Positions 1 through 8,462 of a DNA stretch of 44,319 nucleotides are shown here, one piece after another. Made by a program: the position numbers and the translations under genes. The stretch's first letter is position 1; each line of letters begins with the position of its first letter. The DNA is from Pirellulaceae bacterium (GTDB taxonomy: Bacteria > Planctomycetota > Planctomycetia > Pirellulales > Pirellulaceae), in contig JADHUC010000058.1 of the NCBI GenBank assembly GCA_016784735.1, positions 1-44,319 of the forward strand, read 5' to 3'. Under the pieces are notes generated by a model. That model had not been told where the DNA came from and did not search any database. It saw nothing but the letters and a program-made list of their open reading frames with translations.

Positions 1-317
1 AACACACAACATCGCTAACAAGCATTTTTTCGCCCCCAACTCCCTTCACCTACAGCTGAGGGACCTTGGGGGCGAAAAAATGCGGGCCACTTCAGTAACC
101 GTTGACCCTCCGCAAGCCCACGGTTGCTTCGCAGGAGCCTCCTTAATAAGGCAAGCGCATACGTGAGACCGGATGGGCAACAAGCCGCCGCGCTTTGCTG
201 ACCGCGATCTCATGGGGCATGTTGGACGGCCGTCACGATTTGGGTATCATGCCGAGAATCGTAAATCTTCCCGACACTTTCCCGCCTCTCTTTCCTGGCA
301 TAAGAAAGGTTAACGCC
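1..317. other. Non-coding stretch upstream of first gene
   Basis: I see no convincing gene here. It contains the inverted repeat at 22-83. The open frame of the first PQQ gene extends back to 195, but codons before 318 read as ordinary non-coding sequence and lack a signal-peptide or domain pattern. The true promoter of the PQQ pair is probably in 85-300; I cannot point to a convincing -35/-10 pair. Confidence 0.5.
22..83. repeat. Perfect 18-bp inverted repeat
   Basis: Arms 22-39 and 66-83 are perfect reverse complements (GCATTTTTTCGCCCCCAA and its complement) around a 26-nt spacer. The T-tract and A-tract lie inside the arms rather than after the stem, so this is not a classical intrinsic terminator. 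It may belong to a dispersed palindrome family, but no second copy is present in this window. Confidence 0.6.
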
Positions 318-1589
318 ATGAGCAACGCCATTGCGCGCAAGACGACGATCCTTGTCGGCCTGTTGGCCATATTGTTCCTCGGAGCCGACTGGACTCGCTT
401 TCGCGGCCCGAATGCGACCGGGGTGTCAGAGGACACCGGCCTGCCGGTCAACTGGAGTGCCAGCGAGAATATCGCCTGGAAGACTGCCCTACCCGGATAC
501 GGCGCGTCCAGCCCGGTCACGCTCGGTGACAAGATCTTCCTGACCTGCTACAGCGGCTACGGTTACGATCGGTCGGCGCCCGGCGACCAAGCGGAACTCC
601 GGCACCACGTACTCTCGATGAATCGCGTGGACGGCGAGATTCTCTGGTCGCAAGAAGTGAAGGCTCGACCGCCGATGGCCGACTACGGCGGCGGTCAAGT
701 GAACCTGCACGGATACGCTTCTTCAACGCCGACCACCGATGGAGAAAACCTCTACGTTTTCTTTGGCCGGTCCGGTGTAATGGCCTACAACGTGTCGGGC
801 AAGCCGTTGTGGCAAACCCCGATTGGCGACGGGACACATCGCTGGGGCTCGGCCACGTCGCCGATCCTGTACAAAGATTTGGTTATCGTTAATGCCAGTG
901 TCGAGAACGAGTCCGTCGTCGCGCTGAACAAGAAGACCGGGCGCGAGATCTGGCGGGCGACGGGCGTTCCTCGTTCGTGGAGCACTCCATTGATCGTTGA
1001 CTTGCCCGATGGTCCTCCGGAACTGGTCGTGAGCATGCACAGCAAGATCGTCGGACTGGACCCGGCCAGCGGCGAGGAACTCTGGCAGTGCGCCGGGGTG
1101 CAGGACTATACCTGTCCGGCTGTGATCGCGCACGACGGCGTCATCTACGTGACCGCCGGCCGCAAACCGCAGTTCTTCGCCGTTCGAGCGGGTGGCAGGG
1201 GCGATGTGACCACCACTCACACGATCTGGGAGATCAAGGCAACACCCAAGGTGTCCACGCCCGTGTATTACAGAGGCTTTCTCTACTGGGTCAATCAGAG
1301 TGGCGTCGCATGCTGTGCCAATGCCACCGATGGCAAGTTGGTTTACGAGCAGCGGCTGGAGCTGAAAGGCAACCGTGACAAGGTGTACGCCTCGTTGGTC
1401 CTGGGTGACGGCAAGCTGTACGGCGTCAGCCGCGAAGATGGAGCTTTCGTCTTAGCCGCGCGGCCCGACTTCGAACTGCTGGCCCGCAACCATCTGGGCG
1501 ATTCGAGCGTCTTTAACGCAACGCCAACGATCAGCAACGGTCAACTGTTGGTCCGGTCGGACCGGTACTTGTACTGCATTGGCAACTGA
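318..1589 (+). CDS. Exported PQQ-like beta-propeller repeat protein
   Basis: This encodes a 423-aa protein of the PQQ/BamB-like beta-propeller family. The N-terminus MSNAIARKTTILVGLLAILF is a signal peptide or anchor, followed by WTRFRGPNATG, a motif typical of planctomycete PQQ-like proteins. Repeated blades such as 'GEILWSQEV', 'KPLWQTPIGDG', 'GREIWRATG' and 'GEELWQCAG' show the W-docking repeat pattern. I chose ATG 318 because AAAGG lies about 8 nt upstream and the signal peptide starts there; the frame stays open to 195. Its stop overlaps the start of a second propeller gene (TGATG), so the two are probably translationally coupled. The family is periplasmic or envelope-located; no enzymatic activity can be assigned, and several such proteins are not true PQQ enzymes. 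Confidence 0.88.
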   Translation: MSNAIARKTTILVGLLAILFLGADWTRFRGPNATGVSEDTGLPVNWSASENIAWKTALPGYGASSPVTLGDKIFLTCYSGYGYDRSAPGDQAELRHHVLSMNRVDGEILWSQEVKARPPMADYGGGQVNLHGYASSTPTTDGENLYVFFGRSGVMAYNVSGKPLWQTPIGDGTHRWGSATSPILYKDLVIVNASVENESVVALNKKTGREIWRATGVPRSWSTPLIVDLPDGPPELVVSMHSKIVGLDPASGEELWQCAGVQDYTCPAVIAHDGVIYVTAGRKPQFFAVRAGGRGDVTTTHTIWEIKATPKVSTPVYYRGFLYWVNQSGVACCANATDGKLVYEQRLELKGNRDKVYASLVLGDGKLYGVSREDGAFVLAARPDFELLARNHLGDSSVFNATPTISNGQLLVRSDRYLYCIGN

Positions 1590-2878
1590 TGATGATGCGC
1601 AACCCATCGATCGTGATATTCGGGCTGTTTGTTTCGTCGCTTTCGGCGGCAGAGGGAGAGTGGACTCGATTCCGTGGTCCAAACGGCACTGGTTTGAGCG
1701 ACGCGACGAGAATCCCGATCACATGGACCGAGCAGGATTACAACTGGATCGTTGACCTGCCAGGCGTAGGTCACAGTTCACCCGTGGTTTGGGACCGGAA
1801 GCTCATTGTGACGTGTGGCGATCCCAAAACGGCGACACGGATCATTGTTTGCCTTGACGGATCGGATGGCCACACGATTTGGCAGCGAGACTACCGATCA
1901 GAGAACCACCGACAGCATCGTCATAACAGCTATGCGACCGCGACACCCTCAGTGGATGCCCACGGTGCGATCACCACTTGGACAACGCCTGACGAAGTTG
2001 TCTTGTTGGCCCTGGACCTCGACGGGAACGAGCAGTGGCGGCGAGATTTAGGGCCGTTCGTCGGCCCTCATGGCAGCGGCTCTTCGCCAATCATCGCCGG
2101 TGACCTGGTCGTTTTGGCCAACGAGCAAGAGGACCCGGCGATCGTCGCCCGCATGATGGGCCGCAAAGTGCCGACGGATCCACCCGGTAAGAGTTTCCTG
2201 ATCGCCGTCGACCGCAAGACGGGGCAGACGCGATGGCAAGTCCCGCGTCGCACGGCCCTGGCCGCCTATTCGACGCCCTGTGTCCGCCGTACGACAGACG
2301 GGGCAGAGGAGCTGATCTTCACCAGCACGGCCTACGGAATCACGGCCATTGATCTAGCGACGGGCCGGGTCAACTGGGAGATCGACGGCGTGTTTGAAGA
2401 CCGCTGCGTGGGGTCGCCGGTGTTGGCAGGTGAACTGGTCATCGGCTCTTACGGCCACGGGGTCCGAGGAATGCGATGCATCGCCGTGCGACCGGGCTCC
2501 CGTTCAACAGACACGAAGCCGGCCATCATCATTGATGTTACAAGATCCGTGCCGCTGGTGCCGAGTCCGCTGGTCAAGGGAAACCGGATTTTCCTTTGGG
2601 CTGATGACGGAGTGGTCACCTGTCTGGATGGATCGAGCGGCGAAGTGATCTGGCGCGAGCGGGTTGACGGCTCCTACTACGGCTCGCCCGTGTGTGTTCG
2701 CGATCGGCTTTATTGTATTTCCAGAGACGGTGAGGTCGTCGTTGTGTCCGCTTCCGATCGGTTCGAAGTTCTAGCCCGCATACCGCTCGGAGAGCCCAGC
2801 TTTGCCACGCCAGCCATCTCGAACGGCGTCATGTATCTGAGAACTCAGTCGCACCTATATTCGCTTGGCGAACCGTGA
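1589..2878 (+). CDS. PQQ-like beta-propeller repeat protein, paralogue of upstream gene
   Basis: This is a 429-aa beta-propeller protein of the same family as the gene before it. The N-terminus (MMMRNPSIVIFGLFVSSLSA) is a signal peptide, followed by WTRFRGPNGTGLS, matching the motif in its neighbour. Blade motifs include 'GHTIWQRDY', 'GNEQWRRDLG', 'GQTRWQVPR', 'GRVNWEIDG' and 'GEVIWRERV'. The ATG shares one base with the preceding TGA, and the pair looks like a tandem duplication now well diverged. The C-terminal ends of both proteins align (ATP[TA]ISNGxxxxR[ST]xxxLY). Likely role: extracytoplasmic scaffold or ligand-binding protein; the substrate is unknown. Confidence 0.87.
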   Translation: MMMRNPSIVIFGLFVSSLSAAEGEWTRFRGPNGTGLSDATRIPITWTEQDYNWIVDLPGVGHSSPVVWDRKLIVTCGDPKTATRIIVCLDGSDGHTIWQRDYRSENHRQHRHNSYATATPSVDAHGAITTWTTPDEVVLLALDLDGNEQWRRDLGPFVGPHGSGSSPIIAGDLVVLANEQEDPAIVARMMGRKVPTDPPGKSFLIAVDRKTGQTRWQVPRRTALAAYSTPCVRRTTDGAEELIFTSTAYGITAIDLATGRVNWEIDGVFEDRCVGSPVLAGELVIGSYGHGVRGMRCIAVRPGSRSTDTKPAIIIDVTRSVPLVPSPLVKGNRIFLWADDGVVTCLDGSSGEVIWRERVDGSYYGSPVCVRDRLYCISRDGEVVVVSASDRFEVLARIPLGEPSFATPAISNGVMYLRTQSHLYSLGEP

Positions 2879-2979
2879 CGTGGATATCGACTCGTGAGTC
2901 GGCGCAAGGTGCCGTATGGACAAGAGCCGCCCGAAGCAGGCGAGCCCCATCGCGCCCATCATCAAAGTCAAGAAAGCCA

Positions 2980-3006
2980 ATAGGCCGACGATAATCGTCG
3001 GCCTAT
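2980..3006 (-). terminator. Candidate terminator hairpin downstream of the cold-shock gene
   Basis: Arms 2980-2992 (ATAGGCCGACGAT) and 2994-3006 are perfect reverse complements around a single base, giving a strong hairpin 22 nt past the csp stop. On the minus strand the hairpin is followed by a pyrimidine-rich but interrupted tract (TGGCTTTCTTG), so it is a weak intrinsic terminator at best. It also lies downstream of the plus-strand PQQ pair and could serve both directions. Confidence 0.45.
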
Positions 3007-3028
3007 GTGGTCTGAGACATTTCAGCGT

Positions 3029-3226
3029 TCAGACTAGTTTTACGTTTTCGGCCCTCGGTCCTTTCGGTCCCATTCCTTCGTTGAATGACACTCGCTGTCC
3101 TTCCTGGAGTTCATCGTACCTTACGTCCTCCAGGTCTGACGAGTGGAAGAAGATGTCCTTGTCCCCCCCCGTGCTGATGAACCCGAACCCCTTGTCAGTC
3201 AGTCGCTTGATCGTGCCTTCTGCCAT
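3029..3226 (-). CDS. Cold-shock domain protein (CspA family)
   Basis: This 65-aa protein is a single cold-shock domain. It contains the RNP1-like motif KGFGFI and the RNP2-like motif DIFFHSSD, with the usual 'VSFNEGMGPKGPRAENV' end. Such proteins bind single-stranded RNA and DNA and act as RNA chaperones. ATG 3226 (MAEGTIKRL) is preferred; a TTG three codons upstream (3235) is possible. The length matches the family exactly. It is monocistronic, with a hairpin just downstream. Confidence 0.93.
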   Translation of the reverse strand: MAEGTIKRLTDKGFGFISTGGDKDIFFHSSDLEDVRYDELQEGQRVSFNEGMGPKGPRAENVKLV

Positions 3227-3700
3227 TTTGCCCAAATCCCCAAAAAAGTGTCTCTGCGGTGTTGCCCAAAACCAACACGTTCAGGCTGCTCCACCGCAAT
3301 TCCAGGATTGTAGCGGGTACTGACAGCAGAATCTACCGGGCGCCGGTATTTCGCCAGTCCGTTGACGATTTTCCTGCCTCCGACTGCATGACAATGAACG
3401 ATTCCGAGTCGCGGACCGCTCAACGCCGTTGCTTCCGCATGAATTGTGCATCGGCTGCTACGCGGACCATGACTCTCGGTTTGACGAATGGACTCGCCAT
3501 TGGCCACGCCTCGCTGGCCCATCGTCGCGAACGCAACGCAACCGGAGGTCTATCGGTTGCCCTGAATTCGGTATACTCATCAAGCCGCTTATGGGCGATG
3601 ATGACAGACAGGGAGTGGACGCATGTCGCCTTCTCCAAACGGCCGCTCCCTACGCAATGTTTCTCGATAGTGGTCTGCTATTTCAGGAAGGACAGACCGT
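3227..3700. other. Gap between csp and STAS genes
   Basis: About 470 bases with several open frames on both strands that overlap each other, none with a recognisable domain, good start signal or consistent codon pattern. It should hold the divergent promoters for csp (minus strand) and the STAS gene (plus strand). I see no RNA gene or repeat. The AGGAAGGA at 3685-3692 is the ribosome site for the STAS gene. Confidence 0.5.
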
Positions 3701-4150
3701 ATGCCGTCTGAAACTGCGGAAGACGCGTCCTACGAATGTCCTGTATGCGGTGCCCGACTCACAGTCGAGCCCCCTTTGCCGCCTCACGAGGCTCCCTGCC
3801 CGGTTTGCGCCTACCCGCTATGGTGCCGCAAGAGGACGGTCGACGATGTGGTTGTCCTTGATGTCATGCGTGGCCGCACGCCGGAACATGCGGAGATGCA
3901 ACAAGTCGCGGAGAAGCTCTTAGGCTCGAAAGCCCCTCTTCGCGTCGTCGTCGACCTGTCCGACCTGGATTTCATCAGCAGTGCTTTGATGGCCCGCTTG
4001 GTCGCTTTGAACAAGCGGATACGAGCTGCTGACGGCAGGTTCATCTTGTGTGGGATGCAGCCAGTCGTGCGGGACGCTTTTCACGATTCCACGCTGCACA
4101 GAGTCTTCGAGATTCACGCGGACCAGCAAGCGTCGTTTGCGGCCCTTTGA
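3701..4150 (+). CDS. Zinc-ribbon / STAS-domain protein (anti-anti-sigma-like)
   Basis: This 149-aa protein has two parts. Residues 13-36 carry two CxxC pairs (C13/C16 and C33/C36), a small zinc ribbon. Residues about 45-149 form a STAS domain: 'VVVDLSDLDFISSALM' matches the core strand and the loop that carries the phosphorylatable Ser in SpoIIAA-type antagonists (S93/S94 here). By family, STAS proteins bind anti-sigma factor kinases and are switched by phosphorylation. AGGAAGGA is 8 nt upstream of the ATG. No anti-sigma factor or phosphatase is adjacent, so the partner is not visible. The ribbon could add nucleic-acid or protein binding. Confidence 0.85.
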   Translation: MPSETAEDASYECPVCGARLTVEPPLPPHEAPCPVCAYPLWCRKRTVDDVVVLDVMRGRTPEHAEMQQVAEKLLGSKAPLRVVVDLSDLDFISSALMARLVALNKRIRAADGRFILCGMQPVVRDAFHDSTLHRVFEIHADQQASFAAL

Positions 4151-4217
4151 CTCTCGCCGCCCCTTCGGCACCGTAGTCCTTACATGCTTGGAATCCGCTT
4201 CCAGAAGAACAGCACCG

Positions 4218-4667
4218 CTAATCCTTCGCCGACGTCAGCCAGCGATCGAGTTGATTGGCGAATGCCTGCCGGTCTTTGGAACTGAAGTTCGCCGGTCCGC
4301 CGGTGATCTGGCCTCCGCCGCGCAGTTCATCAAGCAGATTCCGAACCGCAAGCCGCTCGCCGACGTTGGCATCCGTGTACAACTCGCCGCGAGGATCGAG
4401 GGCCTGCCCGCCGTTAGCGACTACTTCAGCAGCCAGCGGAATGTCAGCGGTAATCACCAGATCGCCCGGTTCGACCAGTTCCACGATGCGTCGATCAGCG
4501 ACGTTCATGCCCGCGGGGACGAGCACGCTGTCGATGAACTCGGATCGAGGTGTGCGCATGGGCTGATTGGCGACCAGCGTTACCATGGTCTTTGTCCGAT
4601 TCGCGGCGCGAAACAGAAGCTCCTTGATTTCGCCGGGGCAGGCGTCGGCGTCGACCCAGATTTTCAT
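4218..4667 (-). CDS. yaiI: YaiI/YqxD family protein (DUF188, PIN-like)
   Basis: This 149-aa protein is a full-length DUF188 member. It begins [18 protein letters not shown], the diagnostic N-terminal acidic motif, and contains '[19 protein letters not shown]', '[18 protein letters not shown]' and a C-terminal '[17 protein letters not shown]', all typical of the family. The fold is PIN-like with conserved aspartates; a nuclease role is often proposed but is not established. It stands alone, convergent with the STAS gene, and lies just upstream of the sulfatase end. Confidence 0.93.
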   Translation of the reverse strand: MKIWVDADACPGEIKELLFRAANRTKTMVTLVANQPMRTPRSEFIDSVLVPAGMNVADRRIVELVEPGDLVITADIPLAAEVVANGGQALDPRGELYTDANVGERLAVRNLLDELRGGGQITGGPANFSSKDRQAFANQLDRWLTSAKD

Positions 4668-4738
4668 GTCATAGTCCTTGGTCCGGGAAGGACTTGAAGG
4701 TTGCGTGTAACATTCCGCTCCGTCCTCGGCGGCCTGGG

Positions 4739-6358
4739 TTACTCAACCGGCTTTGCAGCACGGCTTTCCGCTTCCCGCCAAGCCTCGATTTCCCACTTCT
4801 GCCAGTCACTGGTGATGGGTTCGGCATGTCGTTTCGGCAGGGCGTGGCGCATTTTGGCGATTATCTCGGCGTGTTCAACTTCGTCGGCGAGATTATGCCA
4901 CTCGTGCGGATCTTGGTCGTGGTCGTACAGCTCTTCGCTGCCATCACCGTAACGGATGTAATGCCAACGAGTTGACCGGAGCGAGTGATTGTGTGGAGTG
5001 AATGTCGTTAGGATGGGACGGTCCCATTCGGCTTCGGGGTCCTTCATCAGAGGGGTCAAACTCCGACCCTCCAGATCGTCGCGCGGCGGCAGGTCGGCCA
5101 GTTCCAGAAGTGTCGGGAAAATGTCGATCAAACCAACCGGTCGATCGCTGGTCAGTTTTCCCTCAAAGCCCGGAGCAGCAACGACCAACGGCACGCGCGT
5201 GCCGTCGTTCCAAAGCGAACGCTTGGCCCAGCGTTGTTTCTCGCCCAAATGCCAACCGTGATCGGAGAATAGCACCACGATTGTGTCGTCGCCATATGGG
5301 CTCGCATCAAGCGCATCCAGAACGCGACCGACGCAGTGATCGACAAACGCCACGCTGGCCAAGTAGGCCTGCACGGCCCCGCGCCAGGCATCATGTTCGA
5401 CAAACCACTCGTGACGCGGCGCGGGATGTCCGACGGTGAGTATCTTCGCGTATTCCGGCAAATCATCCCGGTCGTTTTTCAGCACTGCCGGCAACTTCAC
5501 CTGTTGTAGCGGAAATGGAGTGAACCAGCGCGGCGGCGCGTACATGGGAACGTGCGGTCGCCAGAAACCGGCGACTAGCAAGAAAGGGCGGTCGTACTCC
5601 TGGCTTAATCGCTCGGTTACCCAATCGGCGATCTTCGTGTCCGGCATCTGGCTTTCGTCGTCCGGGAACGGACCCCAGTCCCATAGTCTCACACCCTCGG
5701 GATAGGTGATCTTCGTTTCCGGCAGCGGCCCGAATCCACCCATGCCACCGCCGTACTCCTGATAGTGCTTGCCATCGTTGCCGCCATGAACAAACTTGCC
5801 GGCCCCCACAGTGCGATAACCGGCCCGGGCGAAATGCCGAAGCAGGTGAGGACGTTGGTTCGCGATTGCGGACGCTTCCAGAGCCGGTTGGAGGAAATAC
5901 AGGCCGGTAGTCGACGGATACAGCCCCGTCACCAGAGAAGCCCGCGACGGCGTGCAAATGGGAGCTTGGCAGTGGGCATTGCGAAACAATGTCCCGCGTT
6001 TCGCCAAGCGGTCGATGTGAGGCGTTCTTGCCTGCGGATGCCCACCAAGACAGCCGGTCCAATCGTTCAGGTCGTCAATCGAGATGATCAGTATATTGGG
6101 GCGGCGGGCCGGTTGTTTGCCTTTGTCTGGTTTCGCTCGGGAGGAGATGCCCTCAGCGTTCTCCGTGGTATCGGCATACTCGGAGCCGGGCGATGTCTTG
6201 TTCGGCGGTGGCTGAAGTGTTGGGTCAATGGGTGCCGCCTGACTCTCAGAAGGACCGGAGGCACTGGCTAGGCATACCGAAAGCACAGCGATAATCAGGT
6301 TGGTGAAGAGAGGAGTGTGGCGTTTCATAGCTGCGAACCTAGGTTGTGCTTGCTTCAT
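4739..6358 (-). CDS. Secreted sulfatase (iduronate-2-sulfatase-like)
   Basis: This is a 539-aa type I sulfatase of the alkaline-phosphatase superfamily. A signal peptide lies at about residues 12-42 and a low-complexity linker at about 43-85. '[15 protein letters not shown]' supplies the metal aspartates D95/D96, C135-T-P-S-R139 is the formylglycine motif (CxPxR), and '[15 protein letters not shown]' is the second metal-binding block. The GKFVHGG segment and the LWDWGP pattern resemble the iduronate-2-sulfatase subgroup. It would hydrolyse sulfate esters on polysaccharides and needs a formylglycine-generating enzyme, not found here. ATG 6358 overlaps the stop of the ADP-ribosylglycohydrolase (ATGA); an internal ATG at 6328 immediately before the signal peptide is an alternative start. 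Confidence 0.92.
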   Translation of the reverse strand: MKQAQPRFAAMKRHTPLFTNLIIAVLSVCLASASGPSESQAAPIDPTLQPPPNKTSPGSEYADTTENAEGISSRAKPDKGKQPARRPNILIISIDDLNDWTGCLGGHPQARTPHIDRLAKRGTLFRNAHCQAPICTPSRASLVTGLYPSTTGLYFLQPALEASAIANQRPHLLRHFARAGYRTVGAGKFVHGGNDGKHYQEYGGGMGGFGPLPETKITYPEGVRLWDWGPFPDDESQMPDTKIADWVTERLSQEYDRPFLLVAGFWRPHVPMYAPPRWFTPFPLQQVKLPAVLKNDRDDLPEYAKILTVGHPAPRHEWFVEHDAWRGAVQAYLASVAFVDHCVGRVLDALDASPYGDDTIVVLFSDHGWHLGEKQRWAKRSLWNDGTRVPLVVAAPGFEGKLTSDRPVGLIDIFPTLLELADLPPRDDLEGRSLTPLMKDPEAEWDRPILTTFTPHNHSLRSTRWHYIRYGDGSEELYDHDQDPHEWHNLADEVEHAEIIAKMRHALPKRHAEPITSDWQKWEIEAWREAESRAAKPVE

Positions 6359-7161
6359 TTGGGATGAACCGTTCCGTTGTCCTTCTGGGATTCCTGTCCT
6401 ATGAACCGCTTATTGAACTTCTGCACCACGCCGCGCAGATGGTCATCCAATAGTTCCAATGCCCGTTTCTCGATCCCGCCCGGCACGCCCCAAAACGCCT
6501 GGGCGATCCCGCCCGCGATGCAAGCCATCGTGTCGGCGTCGCCGCCCAACGAGACGGCGTTCCGGATCGCGTCCTCGAAGTCGGTGGCTTCCAGAAACGC
6601 CACAATCGATTGCGGCACCGAGCCTTGACAGGACACGTCAAACGTATAGGTCTCGCGGATCGAGTCTAACGGTTCGGACAGATCGTAGCCGAAGGTCTCT
6701 TCGATGTGCTGCTTGATCGCCGGCTTGTCGCTGCCGGTCCGCGCAAGAAAGATCGCCACCGCAGTCGCTTGGGCGCCTCGGATGCCTTCCGGGTGATCGT
6801 GAGTCACTGCCGCCGTGCGCTCGGCGTGCTGCATCACATCAGCGAGCGTGTCAAACGCGAAACCGACCGGACTGACACGCATCGCCGCGCCATTTCCCCA
6901 ACTGTTATACGGCTCGCGCAGACGTCGTACCGCCCATTGAATGAACGAACCGCCATACCCGACTTGAGGATAGCGATGAAAGTAGTCGTGCAGGCAATCG
7001 ACCAAGTCAGTCCCGTGAAGGATCCAGTCGGCGACGGCGATCGTCAACACGGTATCGTCGGTAAACCAGTTGTGTGGTCCGAACAGCGGAAACTGCTTCG
7101 TCTTCGTGTCGGCTCCTTCGTGGATCGAGCCGATGATGTCGCCAGCAATAGCTCCGATCAT
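6355..7161 (-). CDS. ADP-ribosylglycohydrolase family protein
   Basis: This 268-aa protein belongs to the ADP-ribosylglycohydrolase (DraG/ARH) family. It opens MIGAIAGDIIGSIHEG and has both binuclear-metal motifs: FTDDT (residues 33-37) and GGDADTMACIAGG (206-218, with D208/D210). The family cleaves ADP-ribose from proteins or nucleic acids. The start has AAGGAGG 10 nt upstream and overlaps the stop of a 46-aa ORF; its own stop overlaps the sulfatase start by 4 nt. The co-transcription with a restriction-modification locus suggests a possible link to stress or defence, but this is inference. No ADP-ribosyltransferase is visible nearby. Confidence 0.92.
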   Translation of the reverse strand: MIGAIAGDIIGSIHEGADTKTKQFPLFGPHNWFTDDTVLTIAVADWILHGTDLVDCLHDYFHRYPQVGYGGSFIQWAVRRLREPYNSWGNGAAMRVSPVGFAFDTLADVMQHAERTAAVTHDHPEGIRGAQATAVAIFLARTGSDKPAIKQHIEETFGYDLSEPLDSIRETYTFDVSCQGSVPQSIVAFLEATDFEDAIRNAVSLGGDADTMACIAGGIAQAFWGVPGGIEKRALELLDDHLRGVVQKFNKRFIGQESQKDNGTVHPK

Positions 7162-7298
7162 TTGAGTGAATCCTCCTTCTTTGCCACATCCTTGAGCTTC
7201 TTATGCGCCAGTCGATAATCCGACGACCGCGGAAACGTCAGTGCGGCATCACCCATGCATACCAAGGCATTGCCACGCAGCGTGTTCTTCCGCGCCAT
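7158..7298 (-). CDS. Small ORF, 46 aa, unknown
   Basis: This 46-aa ORF begins MARKNTLRGNALVCMGDAAL and ends KKLKDVAKKEDSLK. GGAGG lies 9 nt before the ATG and its TGA overlaps the ATG of the ADP-ribosylglycohydrolase (ATGA), both strong signs of real translation. The C-terminal third is lysine-rich and charged; there is no membrane segment. I do not recognise a family. It could be a small regulatory or antitoxin-like protein, or a leader that couples translation of the downstream gene. Confidence 0.55.
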   Translation of the reverse strand: MARKNTLRGNALVCMGDAALTFPRSSDYRLAHKKLKDVAKKEDSLK

Positions 7299-7302
7299 GT
7301 GG

Positions 7303-7443
7303 TTAACCCTCCAGGCAGGAACGAAACAGATCGAGGATGTCGTCGTATCGGCGGTAGGTCTTTGGACTGAGTCTCGCCTTCTGATCCGCCAGGAACGCCT
7401 CGAATACCTGGTTGATGGTTTTGGATGGTTTGCGGGTGTTCAT
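7303..7443 (-). CDS. Small ORF, 46 aa, resembles the N-terminus of a larger integrase-like protein
   Basis: This 46-aa ORF has AAGGAGG 10 nt upstream of its ATG. The sequence (TINQVFEAFLADQKARLSPK then TYRRYDDILDLFRSCL) resembles, from memory, the first residues of a larger planctomycete/proteobacterial protein with a phage-integrase-like SAM-domain N-terminus. If so, it is a 3'-truncated copy. The next small gene starts 5 nt after its stop. It may be a decayed fragment still translated, or a genuine small protein; the strong ribosome site argues against pure junk. Confidence 0.5.
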   Translation of the reverse strand: MNTRKPSKTINQVFEAFLADQKARLSPKTYRRYDDILDLFRSCLEG

Positions 7444-7448
7444 GCTCG

Positions 7449-7574
7449 TCAGTCCTCCTTGTCCATGTACTGAGGCGGGCTCTTCACGAGCCGCTTGATG
7501 TCCCTCGGAAATGCCACCGGCAGACTCTTACCCTCGATCTCCACTTCCAGTGAATGACACACAGGCCAACTCAT
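7449..7574 (-). CDS. Small ORF, 41 aa, unknown
   Basis: This 41-aa ORF (MSWPVCHSLEVEIEGKSLPV onwards) starts in an ATGA overlap with the stop of the HEAT-like gene and ends 5 nt before the next small ORF. 'IEGKSLPVAFPRDIKRLVKS' is a plausible short structured segment with mixed charges; there is no signal peptide. I do not recognise a family. The tight overlap makes translation by coupling likely. Confidence 0.5.
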   Translation of the reverse strand: MSWPVCHSLEVEIEGKSLPVAFPRDIKRLVKSPPQYMDKED

Positions 7575-8410
7575 CGACGTTTCCGGTTTCGCTTGCGAGC
7601 CTTTTGCTGCTGCTTCCGCTTGGCCTTGTCTTTCTTCCGCTGGAGATTCTGTTTCAGGTGTCCCGTCGACAATGGCTGATCGAAAAACCGCAGCGGTCCA
7701 AGTCCGCGATCCGGCTTAGGCCGCTCAGGGACTAGACCGAGTTCCGAAACCGCCAGTTCCTGACGAATTTCGGGCCAATCACCACAGATCGTCTCGTCCA
7801 CCACGCCAGCAGCAAAGGCGCGTTCGATCACCTCGGCCGATTCCACTGCCTTGAGGTCAACCAGGTAGCCTACGAGCAAGCCGTTGAGCGAATATACGTC
7901 CGGCTCGCGCCTTGCGAGTTGAGTGGCCAACAGTTCTACAACCTGCTGGTGGGTCTCAGGGTGCCGCTTACCGATCTCACATAGGCCGTTGGCGCTCGAC
8001 ACGCGACCAAATTCCGAGTTGCTGCCATCGGTCAGATAGGCCGCCATGGCCGGGACCGCCGCTGGTCCGATCAACCCAAAGACGTCGTGAAACTCCTCCA
8101 AGTACCAATCATCGCCCACTTCGTCGAGGCTGTTCTGCATGGCCAGAAGTGGTTCGACGGCCTCTACAGCTCCCAGTTGGCCTAGTGCCCGCCAAGCGTG
8201 AACCGGGGCGTAAAGAGTATCGTCTTTGGGCCATTCACCTCGATCGGCCCACTGGCGAGCGATTTCGATGAGCGCCGGAATGTGAGCCGGGCAAAGCCCG
8301 AACTCGGCTACGTAGTCCGGATCTCCTTCGCGCCACTGCCAAGTATTCCGTGGATCTCCGATGCGATAGAGTCGCTCGATTGCGGATAGGCTGTCTGGCG
8401 TCTCTGGCAT
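7571..8410 (-). CDS. HEAT-repeat-like protein with basic C-terminal tail
   Basis: This 279-aa protein starts at MPETPDSL, chosen because AAAGGAG lies 8 nt upstream; the frame is open for nine more codons. The middle (about residues 60-190) shows short paired helices of HEAT/PBS-lyase type, for example 'HAWRALGQLGAVEAVEPLLA' and 'LIGPAAVPAMAAYLTDGSN'. The last 35 residues are very Lys/Arg/Gln-rich (KKDKAKRKQQQKARKRNRKR), possibly nucleic-acid binding. It lies between a metalloprotease gene (52 nt upstream) and three tiny ORFs, all in the same direction. Function unknown. Confidence 0.75.
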   Translation of the reverse strand: MPETPDSLSAIERLYRIGDPRNTWQWREGDPDYVAEFGLCPAHIPALIEIARQWADRGEWPKDDTLYAPVHAWRALGQLGAVEAVEPLLAMQNSLDEVGDDWYLEEFHDVFGLIGPAAVPAMAAYLTDGSNSEFGRVSSANGLCEIGKRHPETHQQVVELLATQLARREPDVYSLNGLLVGYLVDLKAVESAEVIERAFAAGVVDETICGDWPEIRQELAVSELGLVPERPKPDRGLGPLRFFDQPLSTGHLKQNLQRKKDKAKRKQQQKARKRNRKRR

Positions 8411-8462
8411 CCCTTGCACTCCTTTCTTGCCATTCACTTCGGTGTCGAGGTTGAAACACGCT

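Noticed and set aside
2880..3005. Minus-strand hydrophobic stretch ('LLAFLTLMMGAMGLACFGRL') after the PQQ pair
   Set aside because: No start codon or ribosome site in front and it overlaps the csp terminator hairpin; probably accidental.
3199..3923. Several overlapping open frames of 72-164 codons around the csp-STAS gap
   Set aside because: They overlap each other and the real genes on both strands; no domain and no ribosome site.
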